A stretch of DNA of 64,000 nucleotides from Stropharia rugosoannulata. Its lineage: Eukaryota; Basidiomycota; Agaricomycetes; Agaricales; Strophariaceae. The stretch lies in contig JANCIK010000004.1 of NCBI GenBank assembly GCA_028532985.1, positions 3,596,001 to 3,660,000 of the forward strand. The letters run 5' to 3'. The translations under genes and the position numbers were made by a program. The notes beneath the pieces were generated by a model. The model worked only from the letters and a program-made list of their open reading frames with translations. It had not been told where the DNA came from and did not search any database. Of this stretch, positions 1 to 13,447 are shown in pieces. Within the stretch, counting starts at the first letter, position 1. The number at the start of each line of letters is the position of its first letter.

Positions 1-2189
1 CCAACAAATATCGCATAATTGGAGAAGCTGCATTTAATTATGTCTTGAAAATGGTCACACACGAATAGCGTCTCCGACTTCTGAACTCTTCTGACGACAT
101 TTCCATAAATCCGTCAAAGGACTGACAGGCTCTTATCCCGTGGCGAGTAATTTTTACATAATTGTCCAACCAGACTTAGCTACTATATTCGCTTTGAACT
201 TTAAATTACCTCACGCCCGTCGATTGACAGGAATATCGACCAGGCGATGACACCCTTGGGCCTGCATGTTTGAGATGGACTACTACTTCGAAGAGGCATG
301 CGCACAAAGAATACAAAGAAGAAAGAATCCCGCAGCTTTTGTTCACGCGCGTAGAACACTTTGGTCGATGACATCACACGGTCCTTAATTTATCCCAAGT
401 GCAGATGGTCCTCTTCGGTTACTCTCCCCATCAGTCAGAATAACCTTATTCCTGCATTATCCTTGACCGTTCAATCAATGCAGCATATGTTCACAAGAGC
501 TGCCGCGGAGCTCACAAACTATATAGACATTAACACGCCAATCGGAGGTCTCTAATGTCTAAGCAATCAGAGAACGGGACGGTATATAATTTACAGATCA
601 TTTAAGGGCTGCACTATGCCAATTTCTCGTCTGCTGTTATGCAAACTGGGTTGAGCCTTAGGTTTAATTTCCTATCTCCTGGAGCGGCGGCATGCGGAGC
701 ACAACTGGTCGAGGTGCGGAGCTGAGAGAGCGCAACGTCAGTACCCATCTGCAAAAGCAAAATAAAAGGCGCTAACAGTACAACTGTGGGTAGCCGTGAC
801 TGTCAACGTTGCCATAAAATCAGCACAGAGCATGGAATTAATGACATAATATGTTCTACGCACTTCTGGACGCAAGTTTGACGGCACGCCGGGAGGACGC
901 AACTTGGCGGGTGGTTGGGGCTGAACCTGCACTTGGGGCTTGTGCATTGAATCTAGACACTATTGAGTATGTGCTTTCAATGGCCACGCGCATGGTAGCT
1001 ACTAACGAGTTCTTCCGGCTGAGAAATTAATCAGAGATTTTCACGACTGATAGAAGAAGGGGCAAACGTACCAGTTGCTCAGCATGGCCGCAGCGGGTGT
1101 AGATGTTGCAGACTCTACAGTGTAATCATGTCAACATAGCGGGATACAAGTGGAGCGGTATGTCGTACCTGCGGTACAAGCACATGGTGGAGAATTATGA
1201 GAAGGCGCGGTACTGCGATGGTGGGTGGTGACGAAGGTGAGAAGTGAACTGAAAGCTTGAAGTGTCTTCTGGATGTCGGTAGCACCTCCTTGTAAAGCTG
1301 TCTTTATACTCATGGCCCTGGAGCTGGGAGCCTCTAACTGATCGTCGGTCTTACGAATCTATCCCTGATTCATTTCCTTCTGCAGCTCCTCGTCCGGGAA
1401 GGCAGTTTGAAATGCCTATCTTGTTTCTAACTTGGGCAACCCTTGCCGCTGCACAGTTCCAGATTGAGAGTTATTCTAGAAATAACATTTTGATACGGTT
1501 GACTTACCATGGCTCGGGATATCGGGCTCGTTCCATTTTCCTGAAACAAGCTAGGGAACATATCGATGGCTACGGGCGGCTTTTTACAAGTGCGGATTAG
1601 GTAGTATATTCACACACTTTAGATACAACAGCCAAGGCACGCAGTGCAGAATCGTGCCTTCCATCCTGTTCGTGGTCTATTATTACTGGAAATCTTGGGA
1701 TGTAACAATGTTGCTCTGCGAATCTCAGCCCTTTGAAATTTTTGAGAAATGCAAGGAGCTACTTCTGAGGCTCGTGGATATGGAGTTATCATTTAATTTA
1801 TGATTAAGGATGGAGTGTTCGCTTGACCAAATCCTAGGCGTAATTGAGCCATATTTGGTATGAGCTGAGCTGTAATATCTGGGTTCCCACATATGGGATT
1901 CAAACGAGCTCTGGGCATGGCAGGGATGTGGTTCGGGGCGTTACTCCCGACGTCCAGCGACATCGCATCGAATTTTAATTATAGCAACGGAATTGAGCTA
2001 CGGGGCTTTGACGGAGGCTTGACGGAGGCAGAAATAGAGAACAACGCAACATCAGAGCATCTGAGCACACAGAAAACACGGCCAAATAACGCGAGCAACC
2101 ATGACGCCGATCAGCTCGAGCCTTTGTAGACGCTTTACTTCATCGTCGTGTATTACTTAGCGCTGCACTTCAACCGTCTCCCGCGAAGA
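1..2189. other. Gene-poor left flank
   Basis: No gene can be built with confidence here. On the minus strand, short open segments at about 1131-1313 and 738-947, with a possible small exon near 1070-1115, have splice-like borders and Pro/Ser/Thr-rich translations. Their phases do not join cleanly, so a small gene is only a weak possibility. The plus-strand reading frame at 1893-2129 has no recognisable content. The rest is AT-rich spacer. Confidence 0.4.
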
Positions 2190-2773
2190 ATGAAGGCAGA
2201 GGTATCAGCACATCAGAAGAGCGTCAGGGCCAAAGGAAAAGGCAAGCAGCCCAAACGCTTTCTGGAGAGAAGTGTAACTGTCTAAAATTTTATGGTTACA
2301 TTCATTAACTGATCTATCGGGATACGCCGTAGGATGCAATCTCACTTGCGAATGCTATCGGCAACGAGGAGGAGGGAAAGGCGCAGATTAAGGCTGAGAA
2401 GCATCACAGGCTGGAGGTGAGTCGATACTCCCACCCAATCCCGAGACTTGTGTGTAACCCAGAGATCTGGAAGATTGAGAAACCTGCTGAATCTGATCGT
2501 AAACCTATCTCCAATTCTAAAGCCAAACTTGTGAGCATTGATTCCCATTGTCAACGTCGTCCCGGTCATCATGGGCTTATACTCTGATAGAAAGCAACAA
2601 AGGCCGTTCTGTCAGCTGCGCGAGTGAAAGCAAAGAAAGAACGGTCAAAACTGCGCAAAGAACGCTTTAAGAACGCTAAAAACGGCGGTCAGAACTCCAC
2701 TCCCCAAGATGCGTCTGCTCAGGGAGCAACCGATGCTGCGGCGAAACGAATTCGCAAGGTGTCGTTTGCGTAA
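2190..2773 (+). CDS. Small lysine-rich basic protein, function unknown
   Basis: I do not recognise this gene. A three-exon model (2190-2273, 2333-2416, 2591-2773) joins in phase 0 at both junctions and gives about 116 residues. The introns are 2274-2332 (donor GTAACT, branch-like TTAACTGAT, acceptor TAG) and 2417-2590 (donor GTGAGT). The second intron is long for this window and may hide another exon. The protein is very basic: a Lys/Gly/Gln-rich N-terminus, an acidic patch with alternating E/K in exon 2, and a C-terminal stretch of repeated K/R-E/R residues of the kind seen in nucleolar or ribosome-assembly accessory proteins. That resemblance is compositional only. The true start could be further upstream. 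Confidence 0.45.
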
Positions 2774-4225
2774 CATCTAGGCGTTGTGTTGTGCCCATAT
2801 CGTCCGGCGGCGTGACGTGCTATTTTCGATCAGCGCCTACTGGCTCTCTCGGGCAGAAGTCTGCAGTCTGCGGCTCGGCTTTGATACTCAATCGGCGCCA
2901 AATGCGGTGTGCGTCATTATTCTATCTCCGTGGCGCTCTCGTATACAGACAGCAGACGCAAGTGATCGTGGCGCACTCTTCATCCTACCTGAATTTTGGG
3001 ATACCATATTGAACGGCTATCATGGTGCTAATAATGGGCATACCATTGCTGGCGTTGGCGGTAGCATCTCAGCTTGTCATGCTATTTGGTGCTATGTCTG
3101 ATTTCCTTGGATTTTGGGGGATTCATATCGGCAGTCACGCGCATTGGTTTCATCAGATGGATTCTGTTGGATAGTCCAATATCATAGGATAGCATATATT
3201 TTCCTGTTTAAGGCTTCGTTGCGTTATGATTTAAACAATTGTACATGTCTAATATCTCTTCCTGTTGTGGGACAACGGATACCGTGGTCAAATAGTATGT
3301 AAGTAAGGATTTTCTTTACTCAAGTTGATGATTTTCCTTCTGTTGTGTGCATGCACATACATTATAAAGTTCATGACTTGTTTCCGAAGCTGAGACACAT
3401 ATCTTGAGGAAATGATATCTCAAGAGAGGTCAGACGACATTCCTCCACATATCGCAATTAATTTTTAGACGGGCGCTTGTTATGTAGTATGTACTTTGGT
3501 GAAATTGATCATGTTAACAGTTTCAGCCTGTACGTAAATATGTGCAAATGAGATGCCCACTGCCTGGTGATACATTAAAGACTAAAACACAGCAACCCAC
3601 TTGAGGGGATAAAAAGTAGAGTTTATACTTTACGACAGGGATTAGTAGACTCGTAATAAATTAACTTCTAGACTACTTCCAAGCAAAGCCGGCAGGCAAA
3701 GCAATCTCTCAGCAATGACTGTCATGAAATCAGGGAAGAGATGTTACAGCTGTCCCGCGAAGGCTTTTATTTTCCCTGAATTGGTGTCATGCACTGAACA
3801 AGAACAAACAATTGTCCCGTTTCCATTGACTGTAAAAGGATAAAGTTTGCACAAGGCAATTGCTTGAAGGAGAGTAGTCGAAGAATTATAATTCCGGGTC
3901 TTTCCTGACCCAGAAAAAGGATCTTGAACGACTATGAGTCTTCTACTACGCAAGAATTGGTAATTTAATGCTAATTTTCGAGATGCGGAAGGTCGAGGAA
4001 AGTCAAAGGAGAGTAAGTACCAAGTTTTGCAGATACGCCACCGCACGAGCCATTCACAAGCAAGACTAAATAATGTGACGACAAACGGTCACATCGTTAT
4101 TGGAGTGGAATAACGGGTAAGACGGGTTAGTCACAAGTCATCACCACACAAAGTACTCAATACCTTCACTTATCTCTCATTTCTTTATCGTGCGGTGCCC
4201 CGTAAACCAAATATACCTGTGAAAG
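2774..4225. other. Intergenic, no supported gene
   Basis: Between the small basic protein and the Prp4-like kinase I see only short frames on both strands. The longest are plus 2784-3101 and minus 3744-4046, and neither has family-like content or convincing splice partners. The last about 200 bp is presumably the promoter and 5' leader of the kinase gene. Confidence 0.5.
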
Positions 4226-6821
<2,596 letters not shown>

Positions 6822-7167
6822 TTCCTTGAAGTGAGCAAACTCGATTCTCTATGTCCCGCCTATTTACCATTACCGCCGACTTCAACTGACATTCAAACAT
6901 TATTCACATCATTTGTATCTTCTACCCAATGTGATTATTTAACGCCAGCATGAGAACCCGGTTGAAATTCTAAGCGCGAATTCGCATACTTCTTATCATC
7001 TGACTGAGCGTGCACCTGTAGTTGCACGGCATGCCGGGACGAGTGGCAGCACAACTGTCTTCATAAGCAGGAACCTGGGATTCTTAACCGATTGGATTCC
7101 TGCTCTTGCCCACTCCTACCATCCTATATTTTCACTCCCCCACCCTTTGAATACAGCAATCCCAGCG
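6822..7167. other. Short intergenic spacer
   Basis: This about 345-bp stretch separates two co-oriented genes, so it should hold the kinase 3' UTR and the promoter of the cyclase-family gene. Pyrimidine-rich tracts lie just upstream of the ATG at 7168. No further feature is seen. Confidence 0.5.
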
Positions 7168-9722
7168 ATGTCATCAACACGCTTGAAGGCCTTACTATCC
7201 CATGTTTTTCCTAGTGCTAAAGATGCGCCGGAAAAGATCTTACCGACCTATGACGAACTGCCAATGTACAAGAACTTCCCTGGGTGTGCATGGTCCGTAT
7301 GGGGCGCAGATGACCAGTTGGGGACAGTGAATCTGTTAACCAAGGCAGTGGTGCAGCGCGCCGCTCGGGAAGAGATCAAGTGAGCGTCCATTCAGTGTGT
7401 ATGCGTTTAGAGTCAGTGCAACAGAACAGAGCAAGAGAGAAGACAATTCAGATCGTTTTAACATGCTATCTCTCCAGTGAATGATGATGGTAGCTAATAT
7501 CATGTTCTTTCCAGAACGGGGCAAACTGTTTCTCTAAACTGGTAAGATCCACTCTTCTCCACAGGGTCATAATCACGTTTAACAGAGTTTCCGTTTCCGG
7601 CGCGATTGGAATACGTTTCGTCCTTGTTCTGCACATCTTCACTATATTCAAATCACTGACGAAATCTCTGGCCTCTCTTTCTGGCATTGATACAGGCCCA
7701 TTAATTTTCCGGAGAAGGTAAGTTCAGAGTAAACTGATATGTAAAAGATAAAGATAAAGATAACTTATTGATCCGTCGCAGCCTGTGTTTAGACGAAAAA
7801 CACCAGAAATAAAAATGATGATCAAGAGGGATAATGGGATGCCGAGAGATGATGAAATTCATATAGTACGTCCAATCTTGTACTGGAGTAGCTTCCTCGT
7901 GTCCCTGCCGTCAGGATTCGCATTTTGTGTTTATGCACGGCCCTTGTATAGCGGCTTGAGCTGATGCTGTAAACCTTATAGAACTCTCAATCGGGATCTC
8001 AGTGGGATGGCATGAGGCACTACGGTATTGTTGAACATGGCGTCTTTTACAACAAGTACATTTTTGCTCGTCCTGACAGAATGCAGACTGACTAAATGCT
8101 GCGATCTGCATGATAGTACCGATGCGCTTTCCCTTCCGGAAGGCGTGGTCCCAATACCCGACCCAAACACCATCGATCCATTACATGCTAGGATCGGAAT
8201 GCAAAGTAAGTTTATTTCTCAGTTCCTCGGCATCGTTTCAGTATAATTCTCTGGAATATGCGCCATTGGAGTACGGGGCTGCCGAGCAGATACGCATATA
8301 ACGGATACAAGTATGCGAGATATGCGTTCCGAGGCCGAAACCCCCGTTCCAGCGCGATGCATTGTCAGACAGTGCGCATGACACGGAATAGGCCGTGCTT
8401 TCTATCCTGGAAGCTCCGCCTTCTGTCGATGTCTGGCGCAGTGGTGCGGGCAGGCGCCCCGACGAGCGTCCCGAATTTTAGACACCTGGCTCCCCGCCTG
8501 TCTTCTGACAAGCGAACACCGGAGGATGGGCGCCTGGAGTCTGGCTAATTAATTATAGGACGTCTCTCCCAGATCTACATCCTCATCAGAGGATAAAGAT
8601 TGATGGACCCACCTTTGCGCACATGGTCTTTATTCACCTGTCGTACTGATGTGTGTGTTGCAGACTGGGCCAATCATGGCATATGTGGCCGTGGCGTTCT
8701 ACTTGATCTCGTGGGATACCATACCCGGAACGGTGGAACGCTACCGTATGACCCGTGGACGACGCATGCTATTTCAGTAGCTGACCTTGAGCGCGTCGCG
8801 CGACACCAGAAGGTCGAGTTTCGTCCAGGAGATATTCTGCTCCTGAGAGTGGGATTTATCCAGAAATATAACAGTGTCACCACGGCCGAACGCGAGACTC
8901 TGCAAGGAAGGCCGGAGACCTTGTAAGTCCACAATTTCTCAAATGTTTATTTTCTCTGTACTGAATATTTTCTTTTAATCTTCCAGCGCAGGTATTGAAC
9001 AGGGGGAGGATATGAAACAGTTTTTATGGTACGGACGCGGCGACAATGCGCCTCCTCGTCGCCGCTGACAGAATGATTTTTTGCTCCACCATATCAGGAA
9101 CAACCACTTTGCAGCTGTGGCATCTGATCAGCCTGCACTTGAGGTGCGCATTAGCTTTTGCGAACAGCTTCTCCCGGGGCGGGTGTGATATGCTAACGAG
9201 CGGTCGTCTGCATCAGAGATGGCCGTCGCCCACTCCCGGCGAGCTCTTGCATCAGGTTCGTCAATCTCGTCTGTACAATAGATATTCTTGTCTAACCTGG
9301 ACCGCGCTGTGTGTCTGTGATAGACAATTCTGGGGTATGCACGCGTGTCCATACCCTTTTATACACACTACTAACCGGAGAAAACTAGACTATGGGGCAT
9401 GCCACTCGGTACGCTCTCGGACATCCCGGCCTAGCATTTTTGGACGTGCACTGACCGGTAGTATTTTGCGTCTAGGTGAATTCTTCGACGTAGAGAAGCT
9501 CGCGCAGACGTGCGCTGAGATGGAGAGATACACTTTTTTTTTCTCATCGTGGCCGTTGAATATGTGCGTTTCAACGCTCACTTGCACGAGGACGGCTCGC
9601 TGATTCCCGTGGTTTTATACTTAGCATCGGAGGGTGTGCCAGTCCACCGAATGCTGCGGTACGTGGAGAATAAACTGAGCCGACCTTCTCGAGTTTAATG
9701 ATGCATGCAGGCATATTTCTAA
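7168..9722 (+). CDS. Cyclase-family hydrolase (kynurenine-formamidase-like)
   Basis: Fifteen exons can be joined in phase: 7168-7379, 7515-7541, 7696-7717, 7782-7865, 7982-8055, 8117-8205, 8664-8922, 8987-9028, 9098-9143, 9217-9255, 9324-9334, 9389-9408, 9476-9563, 9625-9658 and 9711-9722, giving about 352 residues. Hallmarks of the fungal cyclase family (PF04199) appear in order: WSVWGADDQLGTVNLL near the N-terminus, GSQWDGMRHYG, NWANHGICGRGVLLDL (expected metal-binding region), and near the C-terminus LGLWGMPLGEFFD, FFFSSWPLN and GGCASPPNAA. Family members are metal-dependent hydrolases resembling arylformamidases. The actual substrate cannot be read from the sequence. Exon 11 is only 11 nt and the last coding piece 12 nt. 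Intron 6 (8206-8663, 458 nt) is far longer than the others. The start was placed at the first ATG with a conserved-looking N-terminus; the frame upstream of it has no ATG. Confidence 0.88.
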
Positions 9723-10622
9723 TTGTCTCGTGGCCATATCTGGGCTACCAACTGCGGTCTTTATATGACAGTTGATATGAACGCAATCTTCCACAGTTTC
9801 TACAGAAGTATTGTGGCAAGAATACACTTTTCGGGGATTACACCGGGTACTGAAAGCATAACACCTTCCGATCTGAACAAATATGTCTCTTCTACGGAAC
9901 TCAGCTGGCTCACTGTATTAAGATTCATCATTCGTGAATTCAAACTTTGTTTGATGCCTGTGCTGAACTTTGATACAAATTTGTTTGTACTCTGTTACTG
10001 GCTTTTAAATTATATTACTTTTTCGTCTGGGAAACCTCTGACACTCAGTGTAGAACATAGAGATGCGAATGATCTTTCTTTTGAACATTTGTTTATGCAC
10101 ACAATTTTGCAATTAAATTTCTACAAAGTTTCGCAAACCGCGAGGTATGCAATAAATGTTGGAATACTTCTATATATAGCTTAAATACTCATCTTCATGA
10201 GGGTGAAATGGAAATTGAAATTGGGGAAGTATAGTTCCAACCATATCCAATACCAAAGTCAAGGATCAAGGATTCCTACAACTCATTAGAAAGGTTCTTA
10301 ATGCAGGATACATGATTGACAAACAACCAATATACGACGTTGTAGGTAGTCCTTAACTTGGGGGCTCTGGTATATTTATCTCCTCTACACTGTTTAGCTG
10401 CAATATGAAAGTTCCAAGCGACTTACTGATAGTTGACTGAAAGAATTGGTGAGGGTCGTTGGATATCTGGATCAAATCTGGTATGTACCCACGATAGCCA
10501 AAAGAGGAAAAGCTTCAACACGAACAACACGTGACGCCCTATTGTTCGTGTTCGGGGTTGTCGCCGACGACGTGCTTGTCCATCTGGTCGCCACAAACAC
10601 CACCCCAGCGCCGTTCTGCACG
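9723..10622. other. AT-rich intergenic region
   Basis: The region holds an AT-rich open frame (plus 9723-10184) that overlaps the end of the preceding gene and has no recognisable content. It probably combines a 3' UTR, spacer and the promoter of the shugoshin gene. Confidence 0.5.
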
Positions 10623-12765
10623 ATGAGCAGGCGGGAATCGCGCTCCTCGATAGGTGGCCGACAGAACGACGCTCTCTTCGAATTCGAAAACTGTGCGTAT
10701 TATCTCCCTTTGCATATGGGAAAGCGTTTGACGACGTTGTGGCATTTTTTCAAGTTAAAAAGAAATTCCTGCTCGCCAATAAGCATATCACAAAGTATGG
10801 TTTTGCGACGATTCTGAGGGCCTATAACTGAAGTTTAAGGGCAACAGACTTAATTCAACGCTTAGCGTGCGCATCGAAGAGCTCAATGCCCAAATATCCC
10901 TCCTTAACGTCGAAAACCTTCGGTTGCGGGCATCCGAAATTGCGCTGGCGGCGCAGCTGAAGCGGGAACGAGAGAAGTCAGAGAGGATAATAGCAGACGC
11001 AGAAGCCGCCGTGTGTCTATTCTCGTACAGTCGATGTACCACTACTAACGGCCATTATAGTCCCAGACTCTCGTAAAACACCTCAGCTTTCTGCGCGACT
11101 CCTACAACATCAAACAATCTCCGGTGTCGAACCCCATACCATCGTCGCCGCGCGCACGTCGGCGAGAGCCCAGCGTAGACCCAGAGACCGGATCCCCGCT
11201 TTTCAACCGCATTGCCCGGCCACCTAACGTTCCTGGAATTCACGAAGAGGAAGAACCGTCATCAGAGGAGGAACGCCCACACACAAGCTCCGTCAGCAAG
11301 AGGGCGAGGCAGAAACCTCGCCTATCTGCATCGAAACTGCCGCTCCCAACCCGAAACGCGTCGCCCACGAGAATGGGCCCTTCACCGACCGGTCATCAAG
11401 AACCTGAGCAAGTATCGACCGGTTCCCATCTGTCCAAACCACGGAAAACTCTACGAAGACCGAGCGGTCTACTGGAAATTAACACAGATGCTCTATCTGT
11501 TCCGCGATCTGCCAGTCCCGCTTTCGGTTCGCCTATACGATTGGAGGCTGGACGTGCTGAGGAGGCTGAGGAGTATGCAGCTATCCGCGGGGAGATAGAT
11601 GTGATGATCATAGACCAGGATCAAGATGCTCGTACACCTTCGAAGAAGGAAAGACGGAAAGGCAAATCGAAGGAGGTGCGCGAGTCAGGGAGCGAGCAGG
11701 ATGGCGTTGGCGAGGTGCGGCATCGGGAAAAGAAGAAACCCCGCGACGAGGTAGAGCCTTCAGATCTTGTCAAACTGAAGTCCAAAGATTCAAGTGTTGT
11801 CCGAACGGCCTTACAGCCAATTGACAGTAACGGTGCGTGGCACGACTATCAAGAAGTGCTCACAGCTGCTGACAGTCACCGTCGCGTAGTTCACGACATG
11901 GTCGATGTCGAGCTCAAGAAGACTCCAAGTCGTCAATTCCTACGAGCCTCATCACCGGTAGGCTCTGCCCCTACTTCTCGAGGCTCCACCAGCCCTACGC
12001 CAGTAGATGGGGATGCGCTCAGTCTTACCGGAAATCGGGAGCGTCGTACACGTAAAAGCGTTAACTATGCTGAACCGAAATTGAATACGTGCGTACTGAA
12101 CACACTCTTTGGTGGTGTACCCTACTTACCCATGACTCACGAACGTGTCCAGGAAAATGCGTAAACCAGATCCTCTGCCTGGTACAACGGACGGTCCGAC
12201 GCGCAAGAAGCGCTCTTCTGCTGCTGCCGTACTTCCATCCACCTCATACAAACATACATCCTCGTCATCCACTAACGCACTGGACTTAGACACCGACCTT
12301 GAGCCGCGCTCCTCACTAGAAGCCGCTCCGCAGTCTGCGCATCGTCGTCCCTCGCCTACCGACCTCCCACTGCGCGGTACACATGGTTATATTGACCCGG
12401 ACAACTTCCCTATGCCCCCTGTGCGTCCTGGGTCCGCCGCGGCTATGTACTCTCCTGGCCCTCCTACGCGTACCACAGGTTCAACGACATCAGGTACGAG
12501 CAACGCATCAACGTCTGGTGACGGCGGCCCACGCACGCCGAAGAAGAAGAAGTCTCGCCCCGCGCTAAGCGACGACGACAGTGATGGAGGCGAGGCAGAT
12601 GCAGAGTACCTTGGGAGCGCCGGAGGTGGGGGATCTCTCGGTATTGATGGGGCGTCTACGTGGGTGAACATGGAAGGGAGGAGGAAAGCGCTACCGAAGA
12701 GGAGCGCCGCAGCAGCGGCCGTTGCTGCTATCGAGGACATCAGGCGACACAGCATGGTTATATGA
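10623..12765 (+). CDS. sgo1: Shugoshin (centromeric cohesion protector)
   Basis: Five exons: 10623-10692, 10755-10794, 10848-11010, 11061-12088 (or from the alternative in-frame acceptor at 11067) and 12153-12765, giving about 637 residues. Exons 1-3 encode the conserved N-terminal basic and coiled-coil block of fungal shugoshins (FENFKKKFLLANKHITK, then LNSTLSVRIEELNAQI), which dimerises and binds PP2A. The middle is a long Ser/Pro/Arg-rich disordered region. The C-terminal shugoshin motif is RKSVNYAEPKLNTKMRKPD, which spans the exon 4/5 junction and so supports that splice. After it come low-complexity Ser/Thr and Gly/Ala-rich segments. Family knowledge: it protects centromeric cohesin from separase in meiosis and supports bipolar attachment. 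Exon 2 is only 40 nt but is fixed by the motif. I am sure of the family; orthology to Sgo1 versus Sgo2 is not settled. Confidence 0.92.
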
Positions 12766-13447
12766 GGTATTAGTGCAAAAAGCTCCCAGCACTGCTGCTA
12801 ATATTGCTGGGTAGCCACCGCCTGCGATGCTGTACTCTACGCAGCATGGAGTACGGTCAACATTGGATCTTTATCACGAACATGGATGCTTTCTCGTTCA
12901 TGGTAGCAGAGAGCAGGACCGTCACACGATCGATAACTGCCAACGATTAATATTTTTACGACACACAAAACACTCCTTACGACATATTTTGGTTTCTCTT
13001 TTCTATTGCTTAATTCCTCGGTCCTAGGCCCACATCATCCAGGAATACCACGTATATACTTGTATGCAGTATGCGTTATGCCTCATTGTTCATACGTAAC
13101 CATTAATTTGCTTGACTGTATTTTCTTCTTATTTTCAATCATTTTTTACACTCACCACAACAATTACACGTTCCATCGTCATCAATTTAAACTTTTTCTA
13201 CCTTCGGAGTTCTTTCTCCGAACCATCTCATTATGTTGTTCTACTTCATCCCCGAGACTGTAGAGTACAACTAGTAAATGAATTTACCATGCAAAATGTA
13301 AATCAATTTTATACACCCGTGAAACTTTTGTTGTTACTTGAAATGAAGTGAATCACAATTACTTTGTTCATTCTACTAAATCGTACTATTATAATTTAAG
13401 AGTTCGTGTATACATGTCCTTTTTAGCCATGACTGTCGTCATGATAT
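12766..13447. other. Convergent 3' intergenic region
   Basis: This is AT-rich sequence between the stop codons of two converging genes (shugoshin on plus, alpha-glucosidase on minus). Short frames here have no coding character. It should contain both polyadenylation regions. Confidence 0.55.

Noticed and set aside
8206..8663. Extra cyclase exons from the open frames at 8258-8548 and 8600-8663
   Set aside because: Joining exon 6 (ends 8205) to exon 7 (starts 8664) gives the contiguous conserved GMQNWANHG sequence, leaving no room for another exon.
9046..9603. 185-codon plus-strand frame in the cyclase gene
   Set aside because: It runs through several introns in the wrong frame; the spliced frame matches the cyclase family to its C-terminus.
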